Positions 47,445 through 57,584 of a DNA stretch of 64,000 bases are shown here, in pieces. Location of the stretch: contig NC_067490.1 in NCBI RefSeq assembly GCF_947179515.1, forward strand, positions 30,850,827 to 30,914,826, given 5' to 3'. Source of the stretch: Apodemus sylvaticus (taxonomy: Eukaryota > Chordata > Mammalia > Rodentia > Muridae). A program made the translations under genes and the position numbers. Below the pieces are notes generated by a model that had not been told where the DNA came from, did no database searches, and saw only the letters and a list, made by a program, of their open reading frames with translations. Each line of letters starts with the position of its first letter. The first letter of the stretch is position 1.

Positions 47445-48080
47445 CATGAAGAAGATAAAAGTTTCATGCACTCACGCACTCAGACTTAAGAAAACCCAAT
47501 GGATCTCACAAAAGCTGATGATAAAAATGTAATAGAGATGAAAGGAGGATGAAGGTTTACTAGGAAGAAGGAAGGATCACAGAAGGCGATAAAGATGGCA
47601 ATAGGAGGCAAATGATCAATATGTGGCATCAGTGAAAAAAAGAAGCTACCGCCATTTGTGAAACAAAGACGGGTGGTTTCAACAGTAGAAGAGTAAAACA
47701 CAACAGGTGCAAACAGCTGGAGTGGGGTAACATCTGCATTTTGTTCTCTGGGAATCTGTGTTCCATACCCTCACTGTCGAGTGAGTCAGAGCTGTCTAAT
47801 AATTAGTGTTAAATTTCCAGTGCTTCCTTACTGTGGTCCACAACCCATTCCTGCCTCTTCTCTGTGATGCTCCCACCTTATGCTCTGCTCCAGAAACAGG
47901 TTTGAACTGTTCTGAGTTAATCAGTATGTCCTGTCGCTCTGGCATAGAGATCGGTGAGGAACCATTGATACTGAGGCAATGTGACACGAAAAGAACTCAA
48001 CTACCTAAGCAGGACAATTTTGCATGCTATAACAACCACTGCTCAAGCCACTGCAAAACCTTTCTCCTTGTGAGTGTTTG
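47445..48080. other. Unique sequence, no gene seen
   Basis: The open frame at 47806-48111 has no recognisable domain. Confidence 0.35.
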
Positions 48081-48084
48081 GATC

Positions 48085-48245
48085 CTAACACTTAACTTTA
48101 TCATGCCCTAGTTTCTGCACCTCCACAATGGAGGTAATTGTGCTATCCTCTGCAGAGAGCTCGTCTAAGTAAAAATTGAGTCAACCTGTGCAAAGCAATC
48201 AAAAGAGCACCTGGCACGGTATTTACTAAGTACTACCCATTACTT
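48085..48245 (+). repeat. MIR SINE fossil
   Basis: 'ctagtttctgcacctccacaatggaggtaat' resembles the MIR core, followed by 'gcacctggcacggtattta' in MIR order. It is ancient and diverged. Confidence 0.7.
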
Positions 48246-48637
48246 TGATCTGACCTCCATATTGCCCGCTGTGGAGTCACTAAATATTTTTTCACTTTAG
48301 CAGGTTTGTACAGGAATTTCTATCTTGTGTAATTATAAACTGGACTAACAGATCACATAGAGAAGGTTGGGAACTGGTCTGTTCTCTCCCCTCTAAATTG
48401 GTAGAGGAAAACTTCGAATGAAATCTGGAGGGAGGACTTGGCTCAAGTAACAGACAAATACAATCATGTATCATTAGCCCACACTACCTGGAATATTCTC
48501 TTTTCCAGTGACTGGGCCAGGGATGTCTGGAGCTGTTTTGCTCTGAGAAGCACCTGAAAATCCTGATGAAATACGTTACTCAGCTTCATCATCTAGGTTT
48601 TTGTTATTGTTGTTGTTTTATTTTATTTTATCAAGTA

Positions 48638-48745
48638 ACTATGATGGTTAGTTTCATGTCGACTTGAATGGGCCATGAACAAATCATGCCTCTAGGTATC
48701 TGTGAGGTTATTCCTACATACGATTGAATTTGGACCTCAGTAAAA
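48638..48745 (+). mobile_element. Ancient hAT-Charlie-like fossil
   Basis: 'tgatggttagtttcatgtcgacttgaatggg' matches the start of an old mammalian DNA transposon type. It is related in pattern to the fossil at 9668. Confidence 0.4.
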
Positions 48746-48829
48746 AGGAAGGAAGGGGGAATGGAAGAGGATGGGAGAAATGAAGAAGGAAGGAAGAGAA
48801 GAAAGAAGAAAGGAAGGAGAGAATAGAAA
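48746..48829. repeat. (GGAA)n-type purine tract
   Basis: An AAGG/GGAA-rich stretch with no pyrimidine runs. Confidence 0.75.
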
Positions 48830-49052
48830 GACGGTTCAGCTGGCAGTGGTGCTTGAACAAAGACCTAACAACCTACTTCCAAAACTCAGATTCCATAAAG
48901 TCATGTGAGAGAACACACTCCTGATGATCTTCCTCTGTTCCAAACATGCGCTGATGCAGGCACCCCCTGACCCCCACTTCCCATTCTCCCTTCTGTATGT
49001 GTGGAGTTGCACCAGGGGCACAAAGTAAATAAATAACTAAAAAAAAAAAAAT
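48830..49052 (+). repeat. B2/B3-related SINE, diverged
   Basis: 'gttcagctggcagtggtgcttg' resembles the tRNA-derived head. It ends with AAAT units and an A run at 49039-49051. Confidence 0.5.
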
Positions 49053-49055
49053 ACG

Positions 49056-49265
49056 GGGCTGGAGAAATGGCTCAGTGGTTAAGAGCACTTACTGCTCTCG
49101 CAAAGAATTGGGTTCTAGTCTCAGCAACCACGGAGCAGCCCACAACTATCTGTGACTTCAGTTTTAGGAGATCCAACGCCCTCTTCTGTCTTCCGTAGGC
49201 CCCAGGAATGCATATGGGACACAGATATACATTAAAGATATAACACATATACACATAAAATAAAA
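49056..49265 (+). repeat. B3 SINE
   Basis: 'ggggctggagaaatggctcag', 'gatccaacgccctcttctg', 'gccccaggaatgcatatgg' and an AAATAAAA-type tail are all present. Confidence 0.92.
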
Positions 49266-49269
49266 ATGT

Positions 49270-50168
49270 AAGTTTTTTCTAAAGAAAGATTATTTTTTGA
49301 GTGATATTCATTTCCTTGTCAATTACTACATACATGTTTGTAAAAGGAATGCAAATCACTGGGACACTCTAAGAATTTGCTTGGGGGGGGGTGAGAAATT
49401 TTAAATTTTACAAAACTTGATGTTGTTCATACTTTGGGAAAATACAAGGAATTCATAAATATTTTATAGTGATTCTCTCTCAAAATAATAAGGTAGGAAG
49501 CACTTTGTTTTACTTATTCATAGCTAGCAGAATGCAAAAAAAAAAAAAAAATCCACTAAAGCCAAAACAATCTTTCTATCATTTTCTTTGTTTGTATGGT
49601 TTTTTTTTTTGAAATCTCCAGACAAATACTTTTTAACCTAGTTTTGAAAAGACTTGCCATGCTAAAACCTCATGGGCCGTGTTTAGCCACACAGAATGTT
49701 AATGGCTCTGTAAAATTTACCCAAAATTTACAGGTTCACTTAAATAATGGATGAAGGCTAAATTAGTGGTACAAAAGCTCTGCTGGGATAAAGAACAGAA
49801 AATGCATCGTGGGGCCAGGGGAAGAAAGGAAAAAAGCGGAGCAGTGGGGCTGGACCAGAGAGTAAAAAGGAGAAACAGGAGACAAGGGGTCCAGATTTCC
49901 CCATAATTCTCAGCACAGCGCGCTGCCTTCTTTCCCTTCACAGCAGTGGAAAAGTGACACTTTTAGAGTTCTCGTTTTTCCTTCTGGAGCGTGATAAAAG
50001 TCCCAGCTGTGCAGTAAGGGAAGCCAAGGTTTGAGGGCATCGGTTTGATTTGGTGGCTCCGTTCTATGAGTGTATTGCAGATAATAATAATAACCCAGAC
50101 AATATTCTGAAATAACTGCCTAACTATAAGTCATCTGACATAAAAACTATTGTTTTATAAAAGCTTTA
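49270..50168. other. Unique sequence, no gene seen
   Basis: An 8-G run lies near 49383 and an A run near 49537. No repeat or supported gene was recognised. Confidence 0.4.
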
Positions 50169-50169
50169 T

Positions 50170-50270
50170 TCTGGAGGATTGAAGAGATGACTTGACAGGT
50201 GCCCAACACCCATGTGGGGCAGTTTACATCTGTCTACAGCCCCAATCCTAGCAGCTCCAACCTCCCTTCT

Positions 50271-50329
<59 letters not shown>

Positions 50330-50351
50330 ATGAGAGAGAGAGACACACACA
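50170..50351 (+). repeat. B2/B3-type SINE with (TC)n(TG)n tail
   Basis: 'ggaggattgaagagatgac' and 'cacccatgtggggcagttt' mark the SINE. Then about 18 TC units, TG units and a short GA/CA stretch follow. Confidence 0.7.
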
Positions 50352-50543
50352 CTTTTTAAAAATTTACATCTTTATTTTCACCTACCAAAAAATTAGTAGA
50401 AAACTTAAGTGAAATACAATCAGCTCTGTTTCTAATAACCCCCAAAGAACGTGTCACACAACATGAAGAAAGGTGAAGTTGAGGCAAGGTGGCTGTCACG
50501 TTCAAAGCATGAAGGATCTTCTTCAGCCCCCTGGGCACTGTCC

Positions 50544-50894
50544 TGTCTTAGTCATGAAGAGGCACCATGGCCAACACAACTCTAACAAAAGGAAGCATTT
50601 AATTGGGGGCTTGCTTATCATTTCGAAGGTTTAGTCCATTACTGTCTTGGTGGTTAGCACAGTGACAGGCATGGTAAGGAAACAGTAGCTTAAGAACTGC
50701 ATCTTGACCTGCTGGCCAAGAGAGAGACACTCACTGGGCCTTTATAAAACTTAAAGCCCAACACACCCACACCCAGTTACTCACTTCCTTCAGGGAGGAC
50801 CACAACTCTTAATCTCTTCAGCTAGCGCCACTCCCCGATGACTAAACATTCAAGTATGTGTGCCCTTGGGGGCATCCTCATGCAAACCACCGCA
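50544..50894 (-). mobile_element. ORR1/MT-type MaLR solo LTR, antisense
   Basis: It starts TGTCTTAGTCATGAAG and ends CAAACCACCGCA, the reverse complement of the MaLR ends. The 'aagcatttaattggggg' block is the complement of the poly(A)-signal region. Confidence 0.78.
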
Positions 50895-50944
50895 AGCACC
50901 GTGCCAGAGGGTAAGAAAGGCAGTCTAATAGTTACTCCTCTGTT

Positions 50945-51205
50945 GCTGGTACCAGTTTGTGGTGCTCTTTGGGGAGGTTTGGCTTTCCCAGAGGCAGTGA
51001 GTTGCTGGGGGGGGGGGGGGGGGCTTTCAGAGCTAAATGCCCCTCCCCCACTGCTTCTACTTTGTACTCTGCTCCAAGGACAAGAATGTGAGCTCTCTAC
51101 TTCCTGCTCCAGCCGCCATGCCTACCAAGCTTCCCACCATCGTTCCTTTTGGATCCATAAACCCAAATAAACCCTTCTGTAAGTTGCTTTAGTGATTGTG
51201 TTTCT
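50945..51205 (+). mobile_element. Rodent interspersed repeat tail, family uncertain
   Basis: 'ccaagcttcccaccatcg', 'aacccaaataaacccttctg' and 'aagttgctttagtgattg' resemble the terminal part of rodent LTR or hAT repeats. A CA microsatellite (51208-51232) follows. Confidence 0.4.
51007..51023 (+). repeat. Run of 17 G
   Basis: Seventeen consecutive G residues, with G-quadruplex potential as single-stranded DNA or RNA. Confidence 0.95.
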
Positions 51206-51206
51206 A

Positions 51207-51239
<33 letters not shown>

Positions 51240-51254
51240 ATCCCCCTCCCGGTA

Positions 51255-51597
51255 GATGTTTAAGGGCATGATGGCAGATGCTGTGCTTTCCCAGGCCTTT
51301 CCCAAACTTACTGTTCCTGTAATGGTATGACAGGGCGGGACCAGGCCTTGAGAGTTTTGTCCTCATGAATGGATCAACTGTTTTCTTGGCAGTGGGGCAC
51401 AAAGGTAAATTGGGCCATCACTCCTTTTCTGTTTCCTGTGCTCCGTTAGGATGCTACCTTCTATGCCTTCCATATACTTCTATGAAGTGCCACCACCTTC
51501 GGAATAAGCTTTTCAGACTCCAGAATCATGAAAAATGTTTGTTTTAATACACAGAGTCTGAGGTTTGTATGATAGCAGCACAAAATAGACTAAGACA
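51255..51597 (+). mobile_element. Older MaLR LTR (MLT1-like)
   Basis: 'cctcatgaatggatcaac', 'tgggccatcactcc', 'ccagaatcatgaaaaatg' and the end 'caaaatagactaagaca' follow the MLT/MaLR consensus order. The left end is approximate. Confidence 0.55.
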
Positions 51598-51599
51598 GA

Positions 51600-52024
51600 A
51601 GACAGGATAAATGCATTTTCTGAACATCCATTGCCTTACTTGTTCTGTGTAACAATTATCCTCCTAGACAACAGATTTGTAACTTCAGGTTTTCAAATTT
51701 CGTCACAGATATATCCGTTTACTTGGTATCTGGTCATCCCGTGAGTGCTCTATAGACATAGATCTAAATTCAAATACAGTGGTAAATTGAATATTACCAG
51801 CTGAAAATGTGTTTAATGCACTGAGTTGTCTGAACAGCATACTTGCAGTCAACTCTAGCATAATGTCTGTTCATCCTCATAACCCATGACTTGGTGGAAT
51901 TAAGTAAATCACAAGACAACATTATATCACTTGTTATTAGCCTCAGGGGGAAAAAATCAGAATTTGAAGTGGTTCCTACTGAATTTGAATTTGTATAATT
52001 CTGACACCACAGTAAAGTGTTGTT
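51600..52024. other. Unique sequence, no gene seen
   Basis: Nothing was recognised. Confidence 0.4.
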
Positions 52025-52345
52025 GTTTTAAATGCTGAGCATCTAGGAGAGATGGCTGGGTGGGCAAGGGACCTTGATGTACAAGCACCAAGACCTGATC
52101 TCGGATCCCCAGCCCGAGAGTAAAAAGCTGGACCTGGTAGCTTGTTGAAGACAATCCCCTGTAATCGCAATGCTGAGAAGCTCTGAGCTCCAGCCTCAGG
52201 GAGAGACCATGCCTGAAACAAAATGGAGAGGGTTTTCAGAAGATACTCAAAGGCAGGCAACCTCCATACGGGCGAGCAAGAATGCGCGCATGCGCGAAGA
52301 CACAACAGGCATACGCCTACATCAGACAGAAGAACAAAACTTTAA
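52025..52345 (+). repeat. RSINE1/B4-type SINE
   Basis: 'ggagagatggctgggtgggc', 'gatctcggatccccagcc', 'gtaaaaagctggacctgg' and 'ggagagaccatgcctgaaac' follow RSINE1 order. The alternating 'gcgcgcatgcgcg' inside the tail is a CpG-containing purine-pyrimidine stretch. Confidence 0.8.
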
Positions 52346-52361
52346 AAAGAAACCCTATATC

Positions 52362-52530
52362 TAAGCAGGGTGGTGGTGGCTCATGCCTGTGATCCCAGCA
52401 CTCTGGGAGGCAGAGACAGGCGGGTTTTTGAGTTCAAGGCCAGCCTGGTCTACAGAGTGAATTCCAGAACAGCCAGGGCTATACAGAGAAACCCTGTCTC
52501 AAAAAGAAAATGCAAAAAAACAAACAACAA
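52362..52530 (+). repeat. Young B1 SINE
   Basis: Nearly full-length B1 including 'gtgatcccagcactctggg', 'caaggccagcctggtctac' and 'gaaaccctgtctcaaaaag', with an A-rich tail. Confidence 0.95.
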
Positions 52531-52854
52531 CAACAAAAAAGAACCCCTATATCTGAAGTATCGAGTTAGGGACTGTAGGCAACCTTGCCCAGCTGTCCCG
52601 TGTTCCATAAGTTTCTAGACACTTCGCATGTATTGTTGTTGTCTTCTCTTTACTAGACTAAACAATTAAAATCCTTCTCGGTTTTATAGGCCAGCTCCCA
52701 TCCTCTTTCCTAGGAATCCTCTGTCCTAACTATATGCTTTGCCGCTGTGCCGCCCATTGTGATCTCTGACCTCTCTGCCCCTTCAACACTCTTCACACCT
52801 TCAGAAGCCCGGCTTGTCTTCCCAACAGTGTTATCCTGTGAGAATATGGATCCG

Positions 52855-53020
52855 AGCTGGGCGTGGTGGCGCTCACCTTGAATCCCAGAGCTCAGGGATT
52901 CAAGGCAGAGGCAGGTAGATCTCGGAGTTCAAGGCCAGCCTGGTCTACAGAGCAAGTTTCAGAGCAGCCAGGGTTACACAGAGAAACCCTGTCTCAAAAA
53001 CAAACAAACAAAAACCAAAT
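52855..53020 (+). repeat. B1 SINE
   Basis: 'gctgggcgtggtggcgctc', a 'caaggccagcctggtctac' block and 'gaaaccctgtctcaaaaac' with a CAAA tail. Confidence 0.95.
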
Positions 53021-53021
53021 A

Positions 53022-53429
53022 AATAATCAAGGATTATATTAGCCTTTTCAGTATACTTCAGATTAAAAAAACAAAACAAAACAAAACAACAACCTTCTTT
53101 CCTCCCAAAAATTGTAGAGCCTACTTTGACTCAGAGAGATGTAAGAAACATTTATAGTAGCCTGCACTGTGTCCGGTGTATAAAAGGAAATTAGTCAAGG
53201 TTTGTCAGACCTTCATTCAGAAATAACGATCAGTATTTGGAAAGCACCTGAAGTAAGCAGTTTCTCCTCTCTCTGCTGACCTGTCTCTTGGTTCTTTCAC
53301 TCTCTGCTTCTCTGTGTCTTCTTCTTTAACTTTATCAAAACTAAAAGGTGCGTGTCTTTATATACAATGATAGATGCTTAAAACATAGAGCATCAATTAT
53401 AAATGTATAAAAGATGATGGTTTAGAACG
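53022..53429. other. Unique sequence, no gene seen
   Basis: A short CAAAA tract lies at 53067-53090. Nothing else was recognised. Confidence 0.4.
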
Positions 53430-53635
53430 GACATTGAGTCCTTTCTCCCTCCCTTCCTTGCCCCCTCCTTCTCCCACCCTCCCCTTCCCCTCCCCTCCCC
53501 CTTCCTCTTCCCCTCCTCCTTCTCCCCTCCCTCTCTACCTTTCCCTCCCCCTCTCCCTCCTTCCCCTCCCCCCCTCTCCCTGCTCCTCTCTTTCTGTCCT
53601 CTTCCTTCTCTTTCCCCACACCCCCTCTGGAGCTC
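53430..53635. repeat. Polypyrimidine CCTCC-type tract
   Basis: About 200 bases, almost all C and T on the plus strand. It directly precedes the PAQR5-like retrocopy. The long frames within it are low complexity. Confidence 0.85.
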
Positions 53636-53703
53636 GCGTTGCTGTGCTGTAAGTGTGGGCCTGGCTTTTTCTCAAGACCATCTGTTCTTTCGAACACCCA
53701 CAG

Positions 53704-54077
53704 CTCTTCCTGTTCCTAGGGGAGAGTTCAAGAAACCAAGCCATGTCGTACCACCAGAAGCATATGGCCACGACCCTCAGCCTCTCTCTCGCACTCTGCC
53801 AGAGCGCCTGGCCCCTGGGCGCTTTGACCACATCGGCCACAGTCACCACCAGCTGTTTGTTGTGTGCGTCATCCTGGCCACACACTTGCAGATGGAAGCC
53901 ATCCTTCTGGACAAGACCCTGAGGAAGGAGTGGCTCCTGGCCACCTTCAGACCCTTCTCTGCCTCAGACAGCAGCGGCCTTGTCTTCAGCCTCCGCAACA
54001 TTGTTTATTTCTCGGCTGCTCTGTATCGGATCCCTGAGTCTGAATTACATGAAAAGGCTCAGGGATCGGATACATGA
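53704..54077 (+). pseudogene. Paqr5: PAQR5-like (membrane progestin receptor gamma) pseudogene fragment
   Basis: Two overlapping frames together read as the C-terminal part of the seven-transmembrane progestin/adipoQ receptor PAQR5. The first frame (from 53704) gives LFLFLGESSRNQ and YHQKHMA. After a shift near 53775-53798 the second frame gives LPERLAPGRFDHIGHSH, then ATHLQMEAILLDKTLRKEW, then YFSAALYRIPE. The GRFDxIGHSH block holds the conserved PAQR Asp and His residues. There is a frameshift, and a short deletion after LLATFRPFS removes part of a membrane segment. The N-terminal two thirds are absent. No introns interrupt the preserved part, so a 5'-truncated retrocopy is likely, although 'cccacag' just before it leaves a duplicated exon possible. 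Family recognition is from memory of the motif pattern. Confidence 0.8.
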
Positions 54078-54344
54078 ATTACATGAAGCCTTACATGAAT
54101 TACGCTCACTTCAGCACTGAGCAGAGTTGATGTGGTGCTGGCTTACAGTGGCCAAAAGCATTCGTAGCAACTGATGTCTTGACATTTTTTAATGGGTTCA
54201 TGTCGGAAAAAAAGGATTTAACTGCAGAGTTCTCTACACATGCACAGATTCTGTATGTGTTCTGTCAAAGGAAGATTGTGGGCAAAAGTCCTGGATAAGG
54301 ATAAATATTAAGTTTTAAACCTATTTAAAACAGGGTGTTTAGGG

Positions 54345-54425
54345 ACTGGAGGTGTAGCTCAGTTGGTAAATACTTGCCTAGAATACAAAAAAACAAAAGC
54401 AAAACAAACAAACAAACAAAAAAGC
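54345..54425 (+). repeat. ID-type SINE fragment
   Basis: 'ggactggaggtgtagctcag' and 'aaatacttgcctagaat' match the tRNA-Ala-derived ID head. It passes straight into a CAAA-rich tail. Confidence 0.75.
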
Positions 54426-54582
54426 CTGCACATTGAAATGGTCATGGTAGGAAAGCATTTTGGTTTTCTTCTAGATTTGTTCCTGACAAGTATGTAGTCC
54501 ATAGATCACAAATTTTTTTAATTAATCTCTAAAAATGTTGTTTTCTTTTACTGGACAGTATTTTAATGTGTTTGTCTGTTTG

Positions 54583-54738
54583 TTTTGTTTATTTTTTGTG
54601 ACAGGGTTTATCTGTGTAGCCTCGGCTGTCCTGGAGCTCTCTCTCTGTAAACCAAGCTGCCCTTGAACCCACAGAGATCTCCCTGTCTCTACCTCTCAAT
54701 TGCTGGGATTAAAGGCTTGTGCCACCACTGCCCAGCTC
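54583..54738 (-). repeat. B1 SINE, antisense
   Basis: 'gacagggtttatctgtgtagc', 'accaagctgcccttgaac' and 'gctgggattaaaggcttg' are present. Confidence 0.92.
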
Positions 54739-54740
54739 TG

Positions 54741-56075
54741 GATTTTATACTTAAAAAAAATCCCTTCAGTAAAAATCCTTTAGTTGGTGTAAAGGTTTAA
54801 GAGAGGAAAACAAGTCATGTGAATTGCTTAGAATAAAGCAATCAAGCTAGTTTCTGGTTATTTCATTTTTTTTTCTAAGAGAAAGAGAGAGAGAGAAAGG
54901 GCAAGAGACAGAGAGTTCCTGACATTGCTATAACAACATTCCTGAGACTGACTAATGAATGAATAAATGAAATTTATTTGGCTGCCTGGGTTTAGAGATT
55001 CAAGGGGCATGGTACCAGCATGCGACAGTACTAGAAACAGAGAACATACCTATGTCTAGATCATGTGGACCTCCCGTTCTATGGCGATTATATACACATA
55101 CAGATCTGCCAAGGGTCACCTGGTAATCACTACTTTGAAGTAGAGATGAAGTAAACTATACTCGTGGTGTTTAAAAAAAATATTCATGAAAATGTTTCAT
55201 AATCCTTTACCCTTTAATGAGCAAAACACTAAACCATGCCAAAACATCTTTGAGTCAAGCATATTCAAGAGACAACCTGCCCACCCTGCTGATAGCATCA
55301 GAAATAATTCTAGTTGCCTAAATGAGTGCACAGAAAAAAAAAAAAAGCCCTTTGCACATCACCGAAGGAATTTTACCAAACTATTTTATCTGTGCCATCT
55401 TCAGAATGGTTTATTTTGCCCAAGATACATTGTGCCATTTCCTCTCCATTTTAAAATTCAGGTACTAAATTCTGCATAGTGCTAAGCAAGAAACTGACTT
55501 CTTTTTTTTTCTTTTTAAAATATTATAAAACAACAAGCTTTATAGCAGTGATCGCCTTCCCTTTCTTTCTAATGCATTGTAAACTTTAATTATTTGATGT
55601 GACTTTCAAAGTGTTCTTCATAAAACCTTTTTGTTAATAAAAAACTGTCTCTGTCTATCTCCCTTTCTACCCCCACCCCACAAGTCTTGCTTTGTTTGTG
55701 TGTGCTAAATCTCTACCTCCTTGAAGCCATTGCTTATTTTAAAGTTTATCCTGAAAGTCCTTTGTTTTAGAAGCCAAGAACTAATCTTGAAGAGATAATT
55801 ACACACATAATACGAAAAATCTTCACTCCAGCATAAATATGTCATGCATATAAATTGTGCTATTCTCGCTTCTTTTCATTGAGTCTGAAAAAGTGTGTGT
55901 TAGTACACTGTCTCCTTTTTCTCTGAAGTTCTGCCCAGTAAGAAGGAAAACACCATTATATAGAAATTCTTTGGAAAAAAACCACCTAGATAAAAGATGA
56001 AAACTGAGAGATTTAGAGCTCTAAAACAATTTAGGCTAAAATATGATATGAAAACTAACCTGAAGCATTAAGAGG
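54741..56075. other. Mostly unique AT-rich sequence
   Basis: A GA tract lies near 54881-54897 and A runs near 55333. The open frame at 55186-55479 (97 codons) spans an A run and has no recognisable domain. Confidence 0.35.
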
Positions 56076-56077
56076 AG

Positions 56078-56190
56078 GTTGAGGGTAGTGTCTTGTTCTT
56101 GTAATCCCAGTCCCTCAGGATGCTGAAACACAAGGTTCACAAACTCCAGGTCAGCCTGGACTACATAGAATGACCCTGTCAAAATCAAAA
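56078..56190 (+). repeat. Old B1 SINE
   Basis: 'cttgtaatcccagtccctcag' and 'caggtcagcctggactacatag' identify it. Confidence 0.75.
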
Positions 56191-56396
56191 GTTGATATAA
56201 GAAGAATTATTAAAATATTTTAAATCTTCAAAAATTCTCATTCCCATTAATTACAATAAACAGGTAAAGAGAGTATTAATGCTTGGATAGGATCTCTTTT
56301 CTGCCAGTTATTATAATGGTCTTTATGATGATGGCTATACATGTAATATATGAATGTGGCTCTCTGTACTAAAACTATTAAAAAAATTATTTGAAT

Positions 56397-56421
56397 TTGT
56401 GTGTGTGTGTGTGTGTGTGTG
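56397..56421. repeat. (GT)n microsatellite
   Basis: Twelve GT units. Confidence 0.9.
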
Positions 56422-56439
56422 TTTCTTTGAATGCTTTTA

Positions 56440-56575
56440 ATTTTTAGAGGTTTTCCTGTGTAGCTCAGATGTGCCTGGAATACACAATAAGCCAGTCTAG
56501 CCTTGAACTCAGAGTTCTATCTGCCTCTGTCTTTGCCTCTACCTCCCAATTGCTGGGATTAAAGGCATACTCTGT
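56440..56575 (-). repeat. B1 SINE, antisense
   Basis: 'tgtgtagctcagatgtgcc', 'tagccttgaactcagag' and 'gctgggattaaaggcata' are present. Confidence 0.85.
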
Positions 56576-56960
56576 GGAGCTGGAGAGATGCTCAACACTT
56601 AAGAGTATGTATGTATGTATGTATGTATGTATGTATGTATGTATGTATTGGTTTTTCAAGATAGGGTTTCTCTGTGTATCCCTGGCTGTCCTGGAACTCA
56701 CTCTGTAGTCCAGGCTAGACTTGAACTCAGAAATCTGTTTGCCTCTGCCTCCCAAGTGCTGGGATTAAATGTGTGTGACACCAATGTCTGGCAAGAGTAT
56801 TTATTGTTCTTGCAGAGGAGACCTGGATTGCCCCTACCATGTGGTGGCTCAAAATCATCTACAACTTCAACACCCTCTTTCTCATCGTTTCAAGTACTAG
56901 GCATGCTCATGGTATACATGCATATATGCAGGCAAAATAATCATACACATAAAATAAAAT
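56576..56960 (+). repeat. B3 SINE split by an antisense B1
   Basis: The head 'ggagctggagagatgctc' (56577) is cut at 56608. The body resumes at 56801 with 'ttcttgcagaggagacctgg' and ends with the B3 tail 'catatatgcaggcaaaataa'. Joining the parts restores one B3. Confidence 0.85.
56609..56792 (-). repeat. B1 SINE nested in B3, with (GTAT)n
   Basis: An antisense B1 body at 56650-56792 is preceded by about ten GTAT units where its tail lies. 'aagagtat' flanks it at 56601-56608 and 56793-56800. Confidence 0.88.
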
Positions 56961-57069
56961 CAGTTGAAAACAACAGGGTTAGCTTGGACTATGGAAGATC
57001 CTAGATAAACAAAACTAGTAAGAACCTTGTGAGGTCTTGAATACAATATTGGTGAGAAATTAAAAACCA

Positions 57070-57365
57070 AAACGACCATGTTATCCAAGTAAATCACTCC
57101 TTGTTATACACCCAATAGAAACAAAGGCAGCATACAACAGAGGCACCTGCTCACTCATGTGGGTCACGCACAGACTAGCCAAGTTATAGAACCAGCCAAA
57201 GTTCCTGTCAACAGATAGCTCGATAACTCCTATTTCCCTATTCCTCCCCCCCCAACACAAAATGGAATAGTGTAACCCCTCGAAGAAGAATGAACTTATA
57301 ATACGTGCAAGAAAAAAATTAATCAATTAGATGTTGTTATGTTCAGAGAAATAAGACAGAGACAG
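57070..57365 (+). mobile_element. Old L1 ORF2 3' fragment
   Basis: 'tatacacccaatagaaac', 'agccaaagttcctgtcaacag', 'acaaaatggaatagtgtaac' and 'atgttcagagaaataag' follow the order of the mammalian L1 ORF2 C-terminal region. It is diverged and non-coding. Confidence 0.6.
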
Positions 57366-57560
57366 AGGGACTGAAGAGATTGCTCTGCAGTTAAGCGCTC
57401 TGACTGCTGCTCTTCCAGAGGTCCTGAGTTCAGTTCCCAGCAACCACATGTTGGTTCACAACCATTGGTAATGTGATCTAATGCCCTCTTCTGTTGTGTT
57501 TGAAGATAGCAACAGTGTGTATATACACATACATAAAATAAAATCTTTATTTAAAAAAAA
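57366..57560 (+). repeat. B2 SINE
   Basis: 'gggactgaagagattgctc', 'cagttcccagcaaccacatg', 'gccctcttctgttgtgttt' and an AAATAAAATC-A tail. This is the standard B2 structure, including the Pol III A/B-box region. Confidence 0.93.
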
Positions 57561-57584
57561 AAACTAGTTTCTTTTTTTTCTCTC

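Noticed and set aside
54345..54425. tRNA-like sequence
   Set aside because: It is an ID SINE head, not a tRNA gene. The cloverleaf 3' half is missing and it ends in a CAAA-rich tail.
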